Positions 10,772 through 21,166 of a DNA stretch of 64,000 bases are shown in pieces. The notes under the pieces are model-generated. The model searched no databases, was not told the origin of the DNA, and worked only from the letters and a program-made list of their open reading frames with translations. The stretch's first letter is position 1. Every line of letters begins with the position of its first letter. The position numbers were made by a program, and so were the translations under genes. The DNA comes from Prochlorococcus marinus bv. HNLC2 (GTDB taxonomy: Bacteria; Cyanobacteriota; Cyanobacteriia; PCC-6307; Cyanobiaceae): positions 1,106,399 through 1,170,398 of the forward strand of contig GL947595.1 in the NCBI GenBank assembly GCA_000218745.1, read 5' to 3'.

Positions 10772-11140
10772 TTAGAATTTAAGGCCACCCTTTCTTGCAG
10801 CTTCAGCAAGAGCTTTTACTCTTCCATGATATATATTACCTCCTCGATCAAATACCACTTGTTTGATACCTTTCTTTATAGCTCTTTTGGCTAATAGAGA
10901 GCCGACATCAGAGGATGCAGCACAATTAGACAAAGATTTATCAGAATCTTTTTTTAATTCTTTATCAACAGTTGATGCAGCGCAGATAGTTTGCTGAGCA
11001 TCATCATCAATAACTTGTGCATAAATATGATTATTGGATCTAAAAACAGAAAGTCTTGGTCTATCCTGAGTACCAGTAAGAAAACGTCTCAACCTCTTAT
11101 GACGTTTTTGAGTTTGTTTTTTTCTAGAAAGTGAAGTCAT
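10772..11140 (-). CDS. rplR: 50S ribosomal protein uL18
   Basis: The 122-residue protein has a basic N-terminus ([17 protein letters not shown]), the [20 protein letters not shown] core and the C-terminal [21 protein letters not shown]. uL18 binds 5S rRNA in the central protuberance. It is spaced 15 bases after rplF and 12 before rpsE. Confidence 0.97.
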   Translation of the reverse strand: MTSLSRKKQTQKRHKRLRRFLTGTQDRPRLSVFRSNNHIYAQVIDDDAQQTICAASTVDKELKKDSDKSLSNCAASSDVGSLLAKRAIKKGIKQVVFDRGGNIYHGRVKALAEAARKGGLKF

Positions 11141-11155
11141 AGTTAATAATATAAG

Positions 11156-11695
11156 TTATTTTTTGCCAGATTTACCAGCTTTTCTGATAATTCTTTCATC
11201 ATGATATTTGATACCTTTACCTTTATAGGGTTCTGGTGGTCTTATTGATCTTATTTTTGCTGCTTCATTACCCACAACCTCTTTATCAATTCCAGATACA
11301 ATGACATTTGTATTACTTTCGACCTTATAAGTTATTCCATCAGGAGGAACCATCTCAATAGGATGACTATATCCTGCACTAACAACTAAATTTTTACCTT
11401 TCACTTGAGCTCTAGAACCAACACCAACAATCTCTAATTTTTTAGTAAAACCTTCACTAACTCCTTGGACCATATTAGAAATCAATGTTCTACACAATCC
11501 AAATCTTTCTCTAGAGAAGCGCTTAGAAGTTGATGGTGAAACAATGACCTCCTGATCAGTTTTATCAAAATTTACTCCTGAGGGCATCACTCTTTTTAAT
11601 TCACCTTTAGGACCTTTAACTGTTATTGATAACCCTTGGATATCTATTGAAACCTTATCAGGGATAGGGACTGGATTTTTTCCAATTCTAGACAT
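11156..11695 (-). CDS. rplF: 50S ribosomal protein uL6
   Basis: The 179-residue protein begins [15 protein letters not shown] and contains the two repeated uL6 domains, ending with the signature [17 protein letters not shown]-x-RKAGK. It sits 12 bases after rpsH and 15 before rplR. Confidence 0.98.
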   Translation of the reverse strand: MSRIGKNPVPIPDKVSIDIQGLSITVKGPKGELKRVMPSGVNFDKTDQEVIVSPSTSKRFSRERFGLCRTLISNMVQGVSEGFTKKLEIVGVGSRAQVKGKNLVVSAGYSHPIEMVPPDGITYKVESNTNVIVSGIDKEVVGNEAAKIRSIRPPEPYKGKGIKYHDERIIRKAGKSGKK

Positions 11696-11707
11696 AATTT
11701 AAGCTCC

Positions 11708-12109
11708 TTAATAAACGTAACAGAGGACTTCGCCACCGATACCTTGCTTTCTAGCATCACGATCACTCATCACGCCTTTTGAAGTTGATATTATAGCAAC
11801 TCCAAGGCCCCCAAGAACTTTTGGCAAGCCTTTGGTGTTTTTATAAATCCTCAATCCAGGCTTACTCACTCTTTGCATAGAACGAATAGTTGGAAATTTA
11901 TTTTTTCCGCTATATTTCAAACCTAGAATTAGCTGAGATTTAAAACCTTCACCCTCTTCATTAATTTCATTAATAAAACCTTCCTTTTGCAAAACTAATG
12001 CGATACTTCTAGACATCTTTGATGCAGGGATAGAAGTAGTGGTATGCCTCTTTTGACTCGCGTTTCTTATACGAGTGAGCATATCTGAAATTGGATCGTG
12101 ATTTGACAT
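11708..12109 (-). CDS. rpsH: 30S ribosomal protein uS8
   Basis: The 133-residue protein starts with [15 protein letters not shown] and has the C-terminal signature [21 protein letters not shown]. In other bacteria uS8 binds 16S rRNA and can repress its own operon. rpsN (uS14), which lies between rplE and rpsH in many bacteria, is missing here, as in other cyanobacteria. Confidence 0.98.
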   Translation of the reverse strand: MSNHDPISDMLTRIRNASQKRHTTTSIPASKMSRSIALVLQKEGFINEINEEGEGFKSQLILGLKYSGKNKFPTIRSMQRVSKPGLRIYKNTKGLPKVLGGLGVAIISTSKGVMSDRDARKQGIGGEVLCYVY

Positions 12110-12120
12110 AATTCGAAAAA

Positions 12121-12660
12121 TTAATTACTACTGAATGGCATCCCAAGCTCTTTGAGAAGAGATTTTCCTTCTTCATCTGTTGTTGCACTCGTAACGATAG
12201 TAATATCCATACCTCTAATGGAGTCAATTTTATCAAATGAAATCTCAGGAAATATCAATTGTTCTTTAACTCCTATTGTGTAGTTGCCTCTACCATCAAA
12301 ACTTTTAGGATTAACCCCTCTAAAATCTCTTATCCGAGGTAGAGCAAGATTAATAAATCTCTCAAGGAAAGAATACATCCTGTCACCCCTTAAAGTAACA
12401 GAACAACCAATAGGCATGCCTTGTCTGATTTTAAAACCAGCAATAGCCTTTTTAGCTCTGGTAACTAAGGCTTTTTGACCTGTAATAGTTGCCATTTCAT
12501 TTAGTGATGCTTCCAATGCTTTGGAATTTTGAGCAGCTTCTCCAAGCCCACGGTTGATATTTACTTTAACAACCTTAGGTACTTGATGAATATTTTTAAG
12601 GCCAAGATCTTTTAAAAGTTTTGGCCTTATTGATTCTTTGTAGCGATTCTTGAGAGTCAT
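12121..12660 (-). CDS. rplE: 50S ribosomal protein uL5
   Basis: The 179-residue protein has the family block [16 protein letters not shown] and later [17 protein letters not shown]. uL5 binds 5S rRNA and contacts P-site tRNA. It lies 78 bases after rplX, a spacer that contains a small hairpin, and 11 bases before rpsH. Confidence 0.98.
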   Translation of the reverse strand: MTLKNRYKESIRPKLLKDLGLKNIHQVPKVVKVNINRGLGEAAQNSKALEASLNEMATITGQKALVTRAKKAIAGFKIRQGMPIGCSVTLRGDRMYSFLERFINLALPRIRDFRGVNPKSFDGRGNYTIGVKEQLIFPEISFDKIDSIRGMDITIVTSATTDEEGKSLLKELGMPFSSN

Positions 12661-12675
12661 AAATTTGATTAGATT

Positions 12676-12697
12676 AATTCTGGTCTTGGTCAGAATT
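12676..12697. other. short hairpin between rplX and rplE
   Basis: A 7-bp inverted repeat (AATTCTG ... CAGAATT) with an 8-base loop sits in the 78-base spacer between rplX and rplE. No T-run of terminator type follows on the transcribed strand, so it is more likely a processing or regulatory RNA element than a full terminator, if it has a function at all. Confidence 0.4.
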
Positions 12698-12738
12698 GAT
12701 GAGAAAAGATAAATAAAAATCTCAATATGATGAAAAAA

Positions 12739-13095
12739 TTAATCAATTAATTCACCTGTTTTTTTCAATCTTCGTTTCTTTACTCCATCCTTATCGATAA
12801 AAACTTCAATTTTACTGGTAATGTTTTTATCTTTAGAAAAAAACATGACATTAGAAGCATGGATTGAGGCTTCTTCGGTTACGATTTTTCCATTTTCTCC
12901 TTCCTGAGTAGGTTTTAAATGCTTTGTTCTAAAATTAATTCCTTTAACAACTAATCTATTTTCAAATGGAAAAATCTTTAAAACCTCACCCGTTTTACCT
13001 TTCTCTTTGCCGTTGATAACTTTTACTAGATCACCAGTTTTAATTCTCATTTTTATCCTTTTAAGATTTTGAGATTTTTTCATAGCATTTAACAT
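12739..13095 (-). CDS. rplX: 50S ribosomal protein uL24
   Basis: The KOW motif segment [20 protein letters not shown] marks this as uL24, an early assembly-initiating protein of the large subunit. The open frame gives 118 residues and starts directly at the end of rplN. In-frame ATGs at 13083 and 13047 are alternative starts; the last would give the core [11 protein letters not shown]. Confidence 0.95.
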   Translation of the reverse strand: MLNAMKKSQNLKRIKMRIKTGDLVKVINGKEKGKTGEVLKIFPFENRLVVKGINFRTKHLKPTQEGENGKIVTEEASIHASNVMFFSKDKNITSKIEVFIDKDGVKKRRLKKTGELID

Positions 13096-13461
13096 TTAAA
13101 TCACCTCCGGAGCTAAAGATACAATTTTAGTGAAATTTCTATCTCTTAATTCTCTTGCTACTGGACCAAAAACTCTTGTCCCTTTTGGATTTTTATCTTC
13201 ATTTATCAACACAGCCGCATTATCATCAAATCTAATGGAATTACCAGTATTCCTTCTTAAAGTAGCCTTTGTTCTTACTATTACAGCCTTAACAACATCT
13301 GACTTTTTTACACCCATATTGGGCAAAGCATCTTTAACTGATGCAACTATTACATCACCGACATGAGCATATCTTCTATTTGAGCCTAAAACCCTAATAC
13401 ATTGAAGACGTTTTGCTCCACTATTATCAGCAACTGTTAAATAGGTTTCTTGTTGAATCAT
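13096..13461 (-). CDS. rplN: 50S ribosomal protein uL14
   Basis: The 121-residue protein has the exact length typical of bacterial uL14, with [20 protein letters not shown] at the start and [22 protein letters not shown] at the end in conserved segments. Its start overlaps the rpsQ stop by 4 bases, so coupled translation is likely. Confidence 0.98.
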   Translation of the reverse strand: MIQQETYLTVADNSGAKRLQCIRVLGSNRRYAHVGDVIVASVKDALPNMGVKKSDVVKAVIVRTKATLRRNTGNSIRFDDNAAVLINEDKNPKGTRVFGPVARELRDRNFTKIVSLAPEVI

Positions 13462-13724
13462 GACTTATCCTCCTTTCCTACAAGTGATTTATTCAGAATT
13501 TCATCAATAGCCCATCTTTTGTTAGCACTTAAAGGTCTAGTTTCTCTGATACGAACCCTATCACCTGTAGTACAAATATTTTCAGGATCATGTGCTTGAT
13601 AGCGCTTTGTTCTACTAACAATTTTTTTGTAGGTAGGATGAGGATATCTATTAATGACAGCCACAACGACTGTCTTATCCATTTTGTCGCTTACTACTGT
13701 TCCAACTCGTTCTTTTAGTGCCAT
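13458..13724 (-). CDS. rpsQ: 30S ribosomal protein uS17
   Basis: The 88-residue protein has the uS17 pattern [16 protein letters not shown], then [22 protein letters not shown]. It overlaps rplN by 4 bases and follows rpmC by 8 bases. Confidence 0.97.
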   Translation of the reverse strand: MALKERVGTVVSDKMDKTVVVAVINRYPHPTYKKIVSRTKRYQAHDPENICTTGDRVRIRETRPLSANKRWAIDEILNKSLVGKEDKS

Positions 13725-13732
13725 GATAATAA

Positions 13733-13951
13733 TTAATCAGTTGATTTTTGAGAATTAGATTGACTATTTGAGAGTGTCAATAATTGTGCAATGGTTTTCT
13801 TTAACGTTTTAAACTTATGTGTTTCAGATAATTGCCTTGTGGCTTGTTTGAATCTTAAATCAAAAAGTTCTTTACGTAGCTCATTGACTTTTTCTTTAAT
13901 TTGAGAATCATTTAAACTCTTAAAATCTTTTAAAATTTCACTTTTTTTCAT
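13733..13951 (-). CDS. rpmC: 50S ribosomal protein uL29
   Basis: The 72-residue protein shows the helical-hairpin pattern of uL29: [22 protein letters not shown]-x-QAT. uL29 lies at the peptide exit tunnel, a docking site for targeting factors. Its start overlaps the rplP stop by 4 bases. A Ser/Gln/Asn-rich tail follows the core. Confidence 0.95.
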   Translation of the reverse strand: MKKSEILKDFKSLNDSQIKEKVNELRKELFDLRFKQATRQLSETHKFKTLKKTIAQLLTLSNSQSNSQKSTD

Positions 13952-14430
13952 GTCTTAACCTCCTTTGTTTCGACATCAACTGATTTGTTCTTATCATCGG
14001 TAGTAGGATTAGTTGTTGCGTTACTAACGATAAATTTAGTTTTGACAGGTAATTTATATTGAGCAAGACGCATAGCCTCTTTGGCTATATCTTCAGTAAT
14101 TTCTTCACCACCCATCTCAAATAATATCCTTCCTGGTTTAACAACTGCAACCCAGAATTCAGGATTACCTTTACCAGAACCCATCCTTGTTTCGGCCGGC
14201 CTCATAGTGACTGGCTTATCAGGGAAAATACGAATCCAGATCTTACCGCCACGTTTAACATATCTCGTCATAGCTCGTCTACTAGCTTCAATTTGTCGAG
14301 ACGTTATCCAACCACATTCTTGAGCTTGAATTGCAAATTCACCAAAAGCAATGGTATTTCCTCTTGAGGCAATACCTTTCATCCTGCCTCTGTGTTGTTT
14401 ACGAAATTTAGTACGTTTAGGGCTAAGCAT
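13948..14430 (-). CDS. rplP: 50S ribosomal protein uL16
   Basis: The 160-residue protein begins [19 protein letters not shown], with the [19 protein letters not shown] and [18 protein letters not shown] signatures. About 20 residues after the usual end of uL16 form a polar Lys/Asp/Thr extension. It overlaps rpmC by 4 bases. Confidence 0.98.
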   Translation of the reverse strand: MLSPKRTKFRKQHRGRMKGIASRGNTIAFGEFAIQAQECGWITSRQIEASRRAMTRYVKRGGKIWIRIFPDKPVTMRPAETRMGSGKGNPEFWVAVVKPGRILFEMGGEEITEDIAKEAMRLAQYKLPVKTKFIVSNATTNPTTDDKNKSVDVETKEVKT

Positions 14431-14441
14431 TTTGAAACCTC

Positions 14442-15173
14442 CTATGAATTCTCATTAGAACGATCCTCAAACTGTTGAGGCATTCTTCCACCCTTTCTTT
14501 TGGAATTTGAACCAACTGGAATAGTTTGTTCTTCCTTGGATAGAACTTCACCTTTGAAGACCCAAACCTTTATACCCAATACACCATAGGTAGTATTAGC
14601 TTCTCTGGTGGCATAATCAATCTCTGCTCTAAGGGTATGGAGAGGGACTCTTCCCTCTCTGGTCCATTCAGTTCTTGCTATTTCAGCACCATTTAGTCTT
14701 CCTCCAACTTGAATTTTTAAACCTTGCACTCCTGCTCTCTGAGCTCTTTGTAAAGCCATTCTAATGGTTCTTCGAAAAGCAACCCTTTTTTCAAGTTGTT
14801 GAGCAATATATTCTGCAAGGAGAAATGCATCTGCATCAACTCTTTCAACTTCAACAACATTTATTCTGACTTGTCTAGTTCTATCTCCAATTGTCTTCTG
14901 AATTCCTGATCTAAGCTCTTCTATACCGCTACCTTGCCTTCCAACAATTACCCCAGGTCTAGCAGTTTTTAATTCAAGTTCTAATTGATCAGCTTTTCTA
15001 GCTATGAGGACATCACTAATTCCAGCTGAACCATATTTCTTTTGAATAAATGTTCGAATTTTATGATCTTCTTGTAAAAGCAATGGATATGTTTTTGATG
15101 ACGCAAACCATTTTGAACGATGTTCTTGCGTAATACCAAGTCTTAAACCCGAAGGATTAATTTTATGTCCCAT
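14442..15173 (-). CDS. rpsC: 30S ribosomal protein uS3
   Basis: The 243-residue protein begins [16 protein letters not shown]. The N-terminal KH domain carries the GxxG loop in [14 protein letters not shown], and the C-terminal domain has [20 protein letters not shown]. uS3 helps form the mRNA entry and helicase site. It overlaps rplV by one base. Confidence 0.98.
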   Translation of the reverse strand: MGHKINPSGLRLGITQEHRSKWFASSKTYPLLLQEDHKIRTFIQKKYGSAGISDVLIARKADQLELELKTARPGVIVGRQGSGIEELRSGIQKTIGDRTRQVRINVVEVERVDADAFLLAEYIAQQLEKRVAFRRTIRMALQRAQRAGVQGLKIQVGGRLNGAEIARTEWTREGRVPLHTLRAEIDYATREANTTYGVLGIKVWVFKGEVLSKEEQTIPVGSNSKRKGGRMPQQFEDRSNENS

Positions 15174-15559
15174 TAGTTTTGTTCCTCCGAGTTAGTTTTG
15201 TTAATTTGTGATTGCACTGAAATAGTGATGTGGCAGGTTTGTTTTTTTATAGCAAATGCCCTCCCTTGAGCTCTCGGTCTGAACCTTTTCATAACAGGGC
15301 CCATATCTGCTGAAGCAGAATTAATAATAAGGGTAGATGGATCCATTCCTAAATTATGTTCTGCATTAGCTACTGCTGATCTTAAAACCTTTGTAATAGG
15401 TTCAGTAGATCTATAGGGCATAAACTCAAGCATAATAAGAGCATCTCGATAAGATTTACCTCTTATCTGATCTAAGACTCTTCTAACTTTTGATGCAGAA
15501 CCTCTTACATAATTTCCATGAGCTTTGGCAGTTTTAATAATATCTGGTGTTTTTGTCAT
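15173..15559 (-). CDS. rplV: 50S ribosomal protein uL22
   Basis: The 128-residue protein has the family block [20 protein letters not shown] and the C-terminal tunnel loop region [20 protein letters not shown]. The loop lines the exit tunnel near the macrolide site. It overlaps rpsS and rpsC by one base at each end. Confidence 0.97.
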   Translation of the reverse strand: MTKTPDIIKTAKAHGNYVRGSASKVRRVLDQIRGKSYRDALIMLEFMPYRSTEPITKVLRSAVANAEHNLGMDPSTLIINSASADMGPVMKRFRPRAQGRAFAIKKQTCHITISVQSQINKTNSEEQN

Positions 15560-15834
15560 TATCTTGTCCCCTTTTTATCTCTAATATGTCCACGATAAGT
15601 CCTTGTCGGGGCAAATTCTCCTAATTTATGTCCAACCATTTGCTCGGTTATAAATACAGGAATATGTGATTTACCATTATGTACAGCAATCGTATGACCA
15701 ATCATTACAGGAAGAATGGTGGAGGAACGTGACCATGTTTTGATAACTGACTTATCATTATCAGTATTTTGTTTTTCAACCTTTTTGAGTAAGCTATCAG
15801 CAATAAAAGGTCCTTTTTTAAGTGATCTTCCCAT
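15559..15834 (-). CDS. rpsS: 30S ribosomal protein uS19
   Basis: I place the start at the ATG that gives [19 protein letters not shown], a 91-residue protein matching the usual 92. The frame stays open 23 codons further upstream, but that would overlap the end of rplB and has no family support. The C-terminal signature [16 protein letters not shown] is present. Confidence 0.97.
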   Translation of the reverse strand: MGRSLKKGPFIADSLLKKVEKQNTDNDKSVIKTWSRSSTILPVMIGHTIAVHNGKSHIPVFITEQMVGHKLGEFAPTRTYRGHIRDKKGTR

Positions 15835-15865
15835 AATTAATAAGTGAAATGTAAAAAAAGTAAAA

Positions 15866-16729
15866 TCATGAATCTCTACCTCCACGACTTCTCTTAGAAA
15901 CACGACGTCTCTTTCTAAGAACTAACTTATTACTAGGTTTGTTCTTTTTGCGTGTTTTCAAACCCAAAGCAGGTTTTCCCCAAGGAGTTACTGGTCCAGC
16001 TCTTCCCACAGGTGCCTTACCTTCTCCTCCACCATGTGGATGATCACATGGATTCATTACACTACCTCTAACTTGAGGTCTTCTTCCTAACCATCTTTTT
16101 CTTCCTGCTTTTCCAAGACTAGTATTACGTATTTCAGCATTACCTACTTCTCCAAGAGTTGCATAACATTCTTTTCTAACAAGTCTTACTTCAGTTGATG
16201 GTAATTTTAAAGCTACATAATCTCCCTCTTTAGCCATGACTTGAGCACTAGAACCTGCAGATCTGACCATCTGAGCTCCTCTACCGGAATATAGTTCAAC
16301 ACAATGAACACTCGATCCTAATGGCATTACTGAAAGTGGCATAGCGTTACCATTTTCAATAGGTACAGATTGACCTGCAATTAACTTTTGACCAACCTTT
16401 ACACCTGCTGGAGCAATTATGTACCTTTTCTCACCATCTTCGTAGAATAAGAGTGCAAGTCTCGCATTTCTGTGGGGATCGTAGTGAATAGCTGCAACCT
16501 TCGCTAATATATCTCTTTTGTCCCTTTTGAAATCAACAATTCGATATTGCCTTTTATGCCCTCCTCCTCTATGTCTACAAGTAATTACACCTCGATTATT
16601 TCTTCCCTTGGCTCTATGTTTAGAAACAAGAAGTGATTTTTCAGGTTTTCTACCTGTTATTTCACTAAAATCTGTTACAACTCTTTGTCGTGTTCCTGGG
16701 GTATAAGGTCTGAATTTACGTATTGCCAT
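15866..16729 (-). CDS. rplB: 50S ribosomal protein uL2
   Basis: The 287-residue protein is one of the most conserved of the ribosome and supports peptidyl transfer and subunit association. It starts [15 protein letters not shown] and has the C-terminal signature [18 protein letters not shown], including the conserved histidine region. It follows rplW by 11 bases. Confidence 0.98.
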   Translation of the reverse strand: MAIRKFRPYTPGTRQRVVTDFSEITGRKPEKSLLVSKHRAKGRNNRGVITCRHRGGGHKRQYRIVDFKRDKRDILAKVAAIHYDPHRNARLALLFYEDGEKRYIIAPAGVKVGQKLIAGQSVPIENGNAMPLSVMPLGSSVHCVELYSGRGAQMVRSAGSSAQVMAKEGDYVALKLPSTEVRLVRKECYATLGEVGNAEIRNTSLGKAGRKRWLGRRPQVRGSVMNPCDHPHGGGEGKAPVGRAGPVTPWGKPALGLKTRKKNKPSNKLVLRKRRRVSKRSRGGRDS

Positions 16730-16740
16730 GATAAAACTCC

Positions 16741-17043
16741 TTAAGATTCAGGGAATAACTGAATTTTGTCTCCCTCTGCGAGGCGAACAATCGCTTTCTT
16801 AACTTGAGAACGCTTTCCAGAGAATTTACCTACTCTCCTGGTTCTCCTGGGAGGATTCATTGTGTTGATACCTATAACTTTAACATTAAACATAGACTCA
16901 ACTGCTGCTTTAATTTCAGGTTTTGCCGCTCTGTGATCAACTTCGAAAGTATATTGATTTAGATCTAAAGCATTTGTTGCTTTCTCGGTAATAAGAGGTT
17001 TGCGTATTACCTCTGCCAAGCGATTTTCAAAGAATTTAGTCAT
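16741..17043 (-). CDS. rplW: 50S ribosomal protein uL23
   Basis: The 100-residue protein has the uL23 start [20 protein letters not shown] and the [11 protein letters not shown] loop. uL23 is the main docking site for trigger factor and SRP at the tunnel exit. Its start overlaps the rplD stop by 4 bases. Confidence 0.97.
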   Translation of the reverse strand: MTKFFENRLAEVIRKPLITEKATNALDLNQYTFEVDHRAAKPEIKAAVESMFNVKVIGINTMNPPRRTRRVGKFSGKRSQVKKAIVRLAEGDKIQLFPES

Positions 17044-17672
17044 GATTCATAAACCTCCTTAATCTTTTCAATAGCTGAATTTCCTATTACCAATTGGTTA
17101 GCATTCAGAATGTCAAATACATTTAATTGATCAGCTAAAACGAGCTTGATATTAGGAATATTATGTATTGATTTTCGAATGTTAGTAGATGGATTATCAA
17201 GGATGATAAGAATTTTCTGAGTTTTATCAATTCCAAGTCGATCAAGACCTTTTACTATCTCCTTAGTTTTAGGAGTAGTAAGTGATGAGCCAAAATCCTC
17301 TACAGTTTGAATATCCGAAGTTCTGGACATTAGAGCTGTTCTTAAAGCTAATCTTCTCTCTTTCCTATTCATATCTAAATTATAGGAACGAGGTTTAGGG
17401 CCAAAGACTATTCCCCCTCCAGGTCTCAATGGTGTCCTAATTGAACCTTGCCTTGCTCTACCTGTTCCTTTTTGTTTATAAGGTTTTCTCCCTCCACCTC
17501 TAACCTCAGATCTCGTCAGAGTTGATGCTGTACCTTGTCTCTTATTTGCTAATTGTCTCAATACAGCTCGATGGAGTAAATCCCCTGCTGAAGATTCTTT
17601 AGCGACTTTCAAATCTAAAGAGATTTTTCCGCTTTTTTTACCATCCCATTTAAGAGAATCAAAAGTAGTCAT
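17040..17672 (-). CDS. rplD: 50S ribosomal protein uL4
   Basis: The 210-residue protein carries the long internal loop segment [19 protein letters not shown], which reaches into the exit tunnel. The globular domain follows with [13 protein letters not shown]. It overlaps rplC and rplW by 4 bases each, so the three are probably translated in a coupled way. Confidence 0.98.
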   Translation of the reverse strand: MTTFDSLKWDGKKSGKISLDLKVAKESSAGDLLHRAVLRQLANKRQGTASTLTRSEVRGGGRKPYKQKGTGRARQGSIRTPLRPGGGIVFGPKPRSYNLDMNRKERRLALRTALMSRTSDIQTVEDFGSSLTTPKTKEIVKGLDRLGIDKTQKILIILDNPSTNIRKSIHNIPNIKLVLADQLNVFDILNANQLVIGNSAIEKIKEVYES

Positions 17673-18322
17673 GATTTATTACCTCCTTTATTTCCGACCT
17701 TGTTATTTGGCCTTATGTTTAGGAGAGAACCGGGTTTGCCGGGTACGGAACCTTTAACTACAATTAAATTTTTTTCGTTATCAACTTTCACAACAATAAG
17801 TCCTTTAGTTGTAATTTTTTTACCTCCATATCTACCTGCCATTCTTTTACCAGGATATATTCTTCCAGGAGTTGTTCCAGCACCTGTAGATCCAGGTTGT
17901 CTATGGTTCTTAGAGCCATGACTCATAGGGCCTCTGCTAAAACCATGTCTTTTTTGATATCCAGCAAATCCTCTTCCCATTGACTTACCACTAATATCAA
18001 CTTTTTGACCGACCTCAAAATTATCGACTGTTATTTGACTACCAATTTCATATTGTGCAGTTTCTTCTACTCTATATTCTTTCAAGTGCTTTAATAAATC
18101 ATCCCCTGATTTAGCCAAATGTCCTTTCTTAGGTTTATTTAATAACTTTTCCTTAGAAAGCCCAAAACCAATCTGGACAGCAGAATATCCATCCACTGGG
18201 AGTGATTTTAACTGAGTAACCCTGCAAGGTCCAGCTTGAATAAGGGTAACTGGTACAGCATTACCCTTATCATCAAATAACTGGGACATTCCCAATTTTT
18301 TTCCTAAAATTCCTACTGACAT
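17669..18322 (-). CDS. rplC: 50S ribosomal protein uL3
   Basis: The 217-residue protein starts [20 protein letters not shown] and has the conserved loop near the peptidyl transferase centre, [20 protein letters not shown]. It is the first gene of the leftward cluster. rpsJ does not precede it, as in other cyanobacteria, so the cluster promoter should lie within 18323-18621. Confidence 0.98.
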   Translation of the reverse strand: MSVGILGKKLGMSQLFDDKGNAVPVTLIQAGPCRVTQLKSLPVDGYSAVQIGFGLSKEKLLNKPKKGHLAKSGDDLLKHLKEYRVEETAQYEIGSQITVDNFEVGQKVDISGKSMGRGFAGYQKRHGFSRGPMSHGSKNHRQPGSTGAGTTPGRIYPGKRMAGRYGGKKITTKGLIVVKVDNEKNLIVVKGSVPGKPGSLLNIRPNNKVGNKGGNKS

Positions 18323-18621
18323 AAAATTTTATTAAAACTAGCTGTATTAGTTAATTTTTAATTTAATTATCTAGATCCTTGATTTGTTAGGGACTAGCTA
18401 ATAGTTAAAAAACTAAAATAGTTGTGGCTGAGACTTTTTTAAATAAATTAAAAAGTTTCTCTAAGGAAATAAACCTACCAATTTTTAGCTCAAACGCTAA
18501 AACGTGAAATATTTGAGAGGCTCGGCTAGTTATACGAGCATTAAATTTCCACCGATTTATAATTGTACATCATCAAGTCCCATAAAATGAAATATCATAT
18601 AAATAAATCGAAATTCATTTT
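18323..18621. other. divergent intergenic region, rplC / ndhN
   Basis: About 300 AT-rich bases separate the leftward ribosomal cluster from rightward ndhN and should hold both promoters. I see no convincing ORF. A 5-bp inverted repeat (GCTCG ... CGAGC, 18520-18539) with a 10-base loop is the only clear structure. TATAAT-like sequences are too frequent in this composition to call one. Confidence 0.5.
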
Positions 18622-19092
18622 ATGCCGCTAATACTTTCTGGTGAGAAATTCCATGATGATTTGTATAAATATGGCTGCATCGCAGTTTTTGCACCTTTAG
18701 AAGGTGGTTATGAAACACGCTTATTAAGGCGTATGAGAGCCAAAGGATTTAAAACCTTTATTACGTCCTCCAGAGGTTTAGGAGACCCCGAAGTTTTCCT
18801 TTTAAAACTTCATGGAATAAGACCTCCACATCTTGGTCACCAAAATGTAGGAAGGAATGGAGCTCTTGGCGAAGTTCAACAAGTTATTCCACAAGCAGCA
18901 GAACTATTTAATGATAATGATCAAAAAAAATTACTTTGGTTAATAGAAGGGCAGGTATTATCTCAATCAGAATTAGCTAGCCTTCTAAAAATGTCTCAAG
19001 AAAATGATACCCTTAAAATCGTTATTGAAATGGGTGGCTCTAGAAAACTTAAATGGCAATCATTGAGAGATTACATAACAAATGAATTTTAA
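18622..19092 (+). CDS. ndhN: NAD(P)H-quinone oxidoreductase subunit N
   Basis: NdhN is a cyanobacterial/chloroplast-specific subunit of the NDH-1 complex on the thylakoid, which takes part in cyclic electron flow, respiration and CO2 uptake. The 156-residue protein is close to family length and contains [23 protein letters not shown] in two conserved blocks and [17 protein letters not shown]. It stands alone, upstream of ldpA with a 50-base gap. Confidence 0.93.
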   Translation: MPLILSGEKFHDDLYKYGCIAVFAPLEGGYETRLLRRMRAKGFKTFITSSRGLGDPEVFLLKLHGIRPPHLGHQNVGRNGALGEVQQVIPQAAELFNDNDQKKLLWLIEGQVLSQSELASLLKMSQENDTLKIVIEMGGSRKLKWQSLRDYITNEF

Positions 19093-19142
19093 AACTTGAA
19101 TAATCTGAAAAATAAAATATTCTTAAAAATAATGATCTTTAT

Positions 19143-20126
19143 ATGGTAAAGAGTATACTCACAAACAAGTGGGTAAAATTAATATGTGGAGCAAGTAATG
19201 AGGATATTGCTTCGATAGAAGATCTCTGCGCCATTTACTCTGCAGCAGGAGTTGATTATATAGATGTTGCTGCAGATCCCTCTGTAGTTAAAGCCGCTCG
19301 AAATGGAATGAATTGGTCAAAGGAAGTATTTGGTAAAGATCCTGGATTAATGATCAGTATTAGCGATGGAAAAGACATTCACTTTAGAAAAGCACATTTT
19401 GATCCTTTAAAGTGCCCTCCAAACTGCCCAAGACCGTGCGAAAACATTTGTCCTACTTTTGCAATTAATCAAAATGGTATTAGTAAGAATAAATGCTACG
19501 GGTGCGGTAGATGTATTGCAAGCTGTCCTTTAAATTTAATTTCTGAATATGAATATCAATTATCAAAAAATTCTTTAAAGGATATATTACACAAAATTAA
19601 ACCTGATGCAGTAGAGATTCATACAGAAATAAATAGAGCAGATGCATTTCAGAAAGTTGCAAATATCATCAAAAACTCTGGAGTGAAATTAAAAAAAATT
19701 TCTGTAAGTTGCGGATTAGCTCAATCCCAGGGAAAGCCAGAAGATCTTGCACGAGCTTTCTGGGAGAGGTATGAAATATTAGCTGACCATGAAGTTCAGC
19801 TAATATGGCAATTAGATGGCAGGCCTATGTCTGGAGACATAGCAGCAACAACAGCAAAAGCAGCTGTTAAACTTTGGGAAAATATAAGATCCCTTTTACC
19901 TCCTGGTTTAATTCAATTAGCTGGCGGTACAAACGGAAACACATATAAATTTCTTAAACGTAATCAGATCCCTGACGGGATAGCTTTTGGGAGCGTCGCT
20001 AGAAAATTAGTGCAACCTTTGATACAAGAGACTTTTGATAAGAATAAAAAAATTTATGAAAATCCAGAAAAAATGGCTTTAGCAATTGAAAAAGCAAAAA
20101 TCTTATTAAATCCCTGGAAAAATTAA
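19143..20126 (+). CDS. ldpA: LdpA-like iron-sulfur protein (circadian input)
   Basis: LdpA in Synechococcus elongatus binds iron-sulfur clusters and senses redox state to adjust circadian period. Here the central part has two cysteine groups, PPNCPRPCENICPTFAI and CYGCGRCIASCPLNLI (about residues 94-131), which fit two 4Fe-4S clusters. The 327-residue protein is slightly shorter than the roughly 350 of S. elongatus. Prochlorococcus lacks kaiA and is known to have a reduced clock, so the role may have shifted towards general redox sensing; that is inference. Confidence 0.88.
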   Translation: MVKSILTNKWVKLICGASNEDIASIEDLCAIYSAAGVDYIDVAADPSVVKAARNGMNWSKEVFGKDPGLMISISDGKDIHFRKAHFDPLKCPPNCPRPCENICPTFAINQNGISKNKCYGCGRCIASCPLNLISEYEYQLSKNSLKDILHKIKPDAVEIHTEINRADAFQKVANIIKNSGVKLKKISVSCGLAQSQGKPEDLARAFWERYEILADHEVQLIWQLDGRPMSGDIAATTAKAAVKLWENIRSLLPPGLIQLAGGTNGNTYKFLKRNQIPDGIAFGSVARKLVQPLIQETFDKNKKIYENPEKMALAIEKAKILLNPWKN

Positions 20127-20186
20127 AAAGGATTTAATTATTTTAATAGTAAAAAATCTATAAATGTACTAAAATAAATTAAATAA

Positions 20187-20258
20187 TGGGCCGTCGCCAA
20201 GTGGTAAGGCAGCGGGTTTTGGTCTCGCCATTCCTAGGTTCGAATCCTAGCGGCCCAG
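20187..20258 (+). tRNA. tRNA-Gln (anticodon UUG)
   Basis: The 72-base sequence begins TGGGCCGTCGCCAAGTGG, has the anticodon loop TTTTGGT with TTG, the T-loop GGTTCGAATCC, and closes with CGGCCCA plus a G discriminator. The T-A first pair is typical of tRNA-Gln. CCA is not encoded. Confidence 0.96.
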
Positions 20259-20274
20259 TTAATTTTTTTTAAGT

Positions 20275-21057
20275 GTGAAAAAGAAAGAATTAATTCTTTT
20301 TGATTTTGATGGCGTAATAGTTGATGGAATGAATGAATATTGGCATAGTTCTCTTTTAGCATGCAAATATTACTTAAATTCTAAAGATATTTGCTCAGAT
20401 ATTAATACTAATTTAAAAACCTCTGATGTATTTATTTCTTTAAGGCCATGGATAAAGTATGGATGGGAAATGGTAATTATCACTCATGAAATAATCAAGA
20501 AAAATAATCCCCTTACTGATAAAAACAAAAAAAGTTTTTTAGCGGATTATCAAAACAATTGTGCCGAAATAATAAAAAAAAATTCATGGGATTCTAACAA
20601 TCTACAAAAATGTCTTGATAGGGCAAGAGAACTCCAAATATCTAATAATTTTGATAAATGGATCAGTCTTTATAATCCTTTTATCGAAGTTGTTAAATTT
20701 ATTAAATATGCAGAAAAAAATGGATGTCAAATTGGAATTATTACTACAAAGGGAAAATTATTTACTCAAAAAATACTAGAAAAAATTGATATAAATCCTG
20801 ATTTTCTATATGGATATGAATCCGGTTCAAAACCTGAAATTATTACTAACTTAATAAATGATTTTAAAATTATCGGATTTTTAGAAGATAGACTCAAGAC
20901 TTTATTGAATGTAGCAAATAATAGCCAAACATCAGCAGTGCCTTGCTATCTCGCAGATTGGGGTTATTTAAAAGAAGATGATCGCAAAAACTTACCCAAA
21001 ACGATAAAACTTTTAAAGTTAAATGATTTAAAAAATAAACTTGCTAATTTCGACTAA
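20275..21057 (+). CDS. HAD-superfamily hydrolase
   Basis: The 260-residue protein shows all four HAD motifs: motif I FDFDGVIVDGMNE near residues 9-20, motif II GIITTKGK, a motif III lysine in GSKPEI, and motif IV GFLEDRLKT. The order suggests a phosphatase of the phosphoglycolate phosphatase/beta-phosphoglucomutase class, but the substrate cannot be read from sequence. Translation appears to start at GTG, 17 bases after tRNA-Gln. The recA SOS box begins 9 bases after its stop. Confidence 0.75.
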   Translation: MKKKELILFDFDGVIVDGMNEYWHSSLLACKYYLNSKDICSDINTNLKTSDVFISLRPWIKYGWEMVIITHEIIKKNNPLTDKNKKSFLADYQNNCAEIIKKNSWDSNNLQKCLDRARELQISNNFDKWISLYNPFIEVVKFIKYAEKNGCQIGIITTKGKLFTQKILEKIDINPDFLYGYESGSKPEIITNLINDFKIIGFLEDRLKTLLNVANNSQTSAVPCYLADWGYLKEDDRKNLPKTIKLLKLNDLKNKLANFD

Positions 21058-21065
21058 TTGGCTAG

Positions 21066-21079
21066 AGTACGCGTGTACT
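21066..21079. promoter_or_regulatory. SOS box (LexA operator) upstream of recA
   Basis: AGTACGCGTGTACT fits the cyanobacterial LexA consensus RGTACNNNDGTWCB at every position. It lies 87 bases before the recA start, and a TACTAT sequence at 21076-21081 could be the -10 element overlapping it. This predicts LexA repression and DNA-damage induction of recA. Confidence 0.85.
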
Positions 21080-21166
21080 ATTAATTCATTCATTAATATT
21101 GAACTACAAATGTTCGATGGCAAATTAAATGAAGAATTATAAATAACTACTAGTAAATCTAAGATC

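Noticed and set aside
15835-15903. 23-codon N-terminal extension of rpsS
   Set aside because: It overlaps the end of rplB and precedes the invariant uS19 start [10 protein letters not shown]; the length with the internal start is normal.
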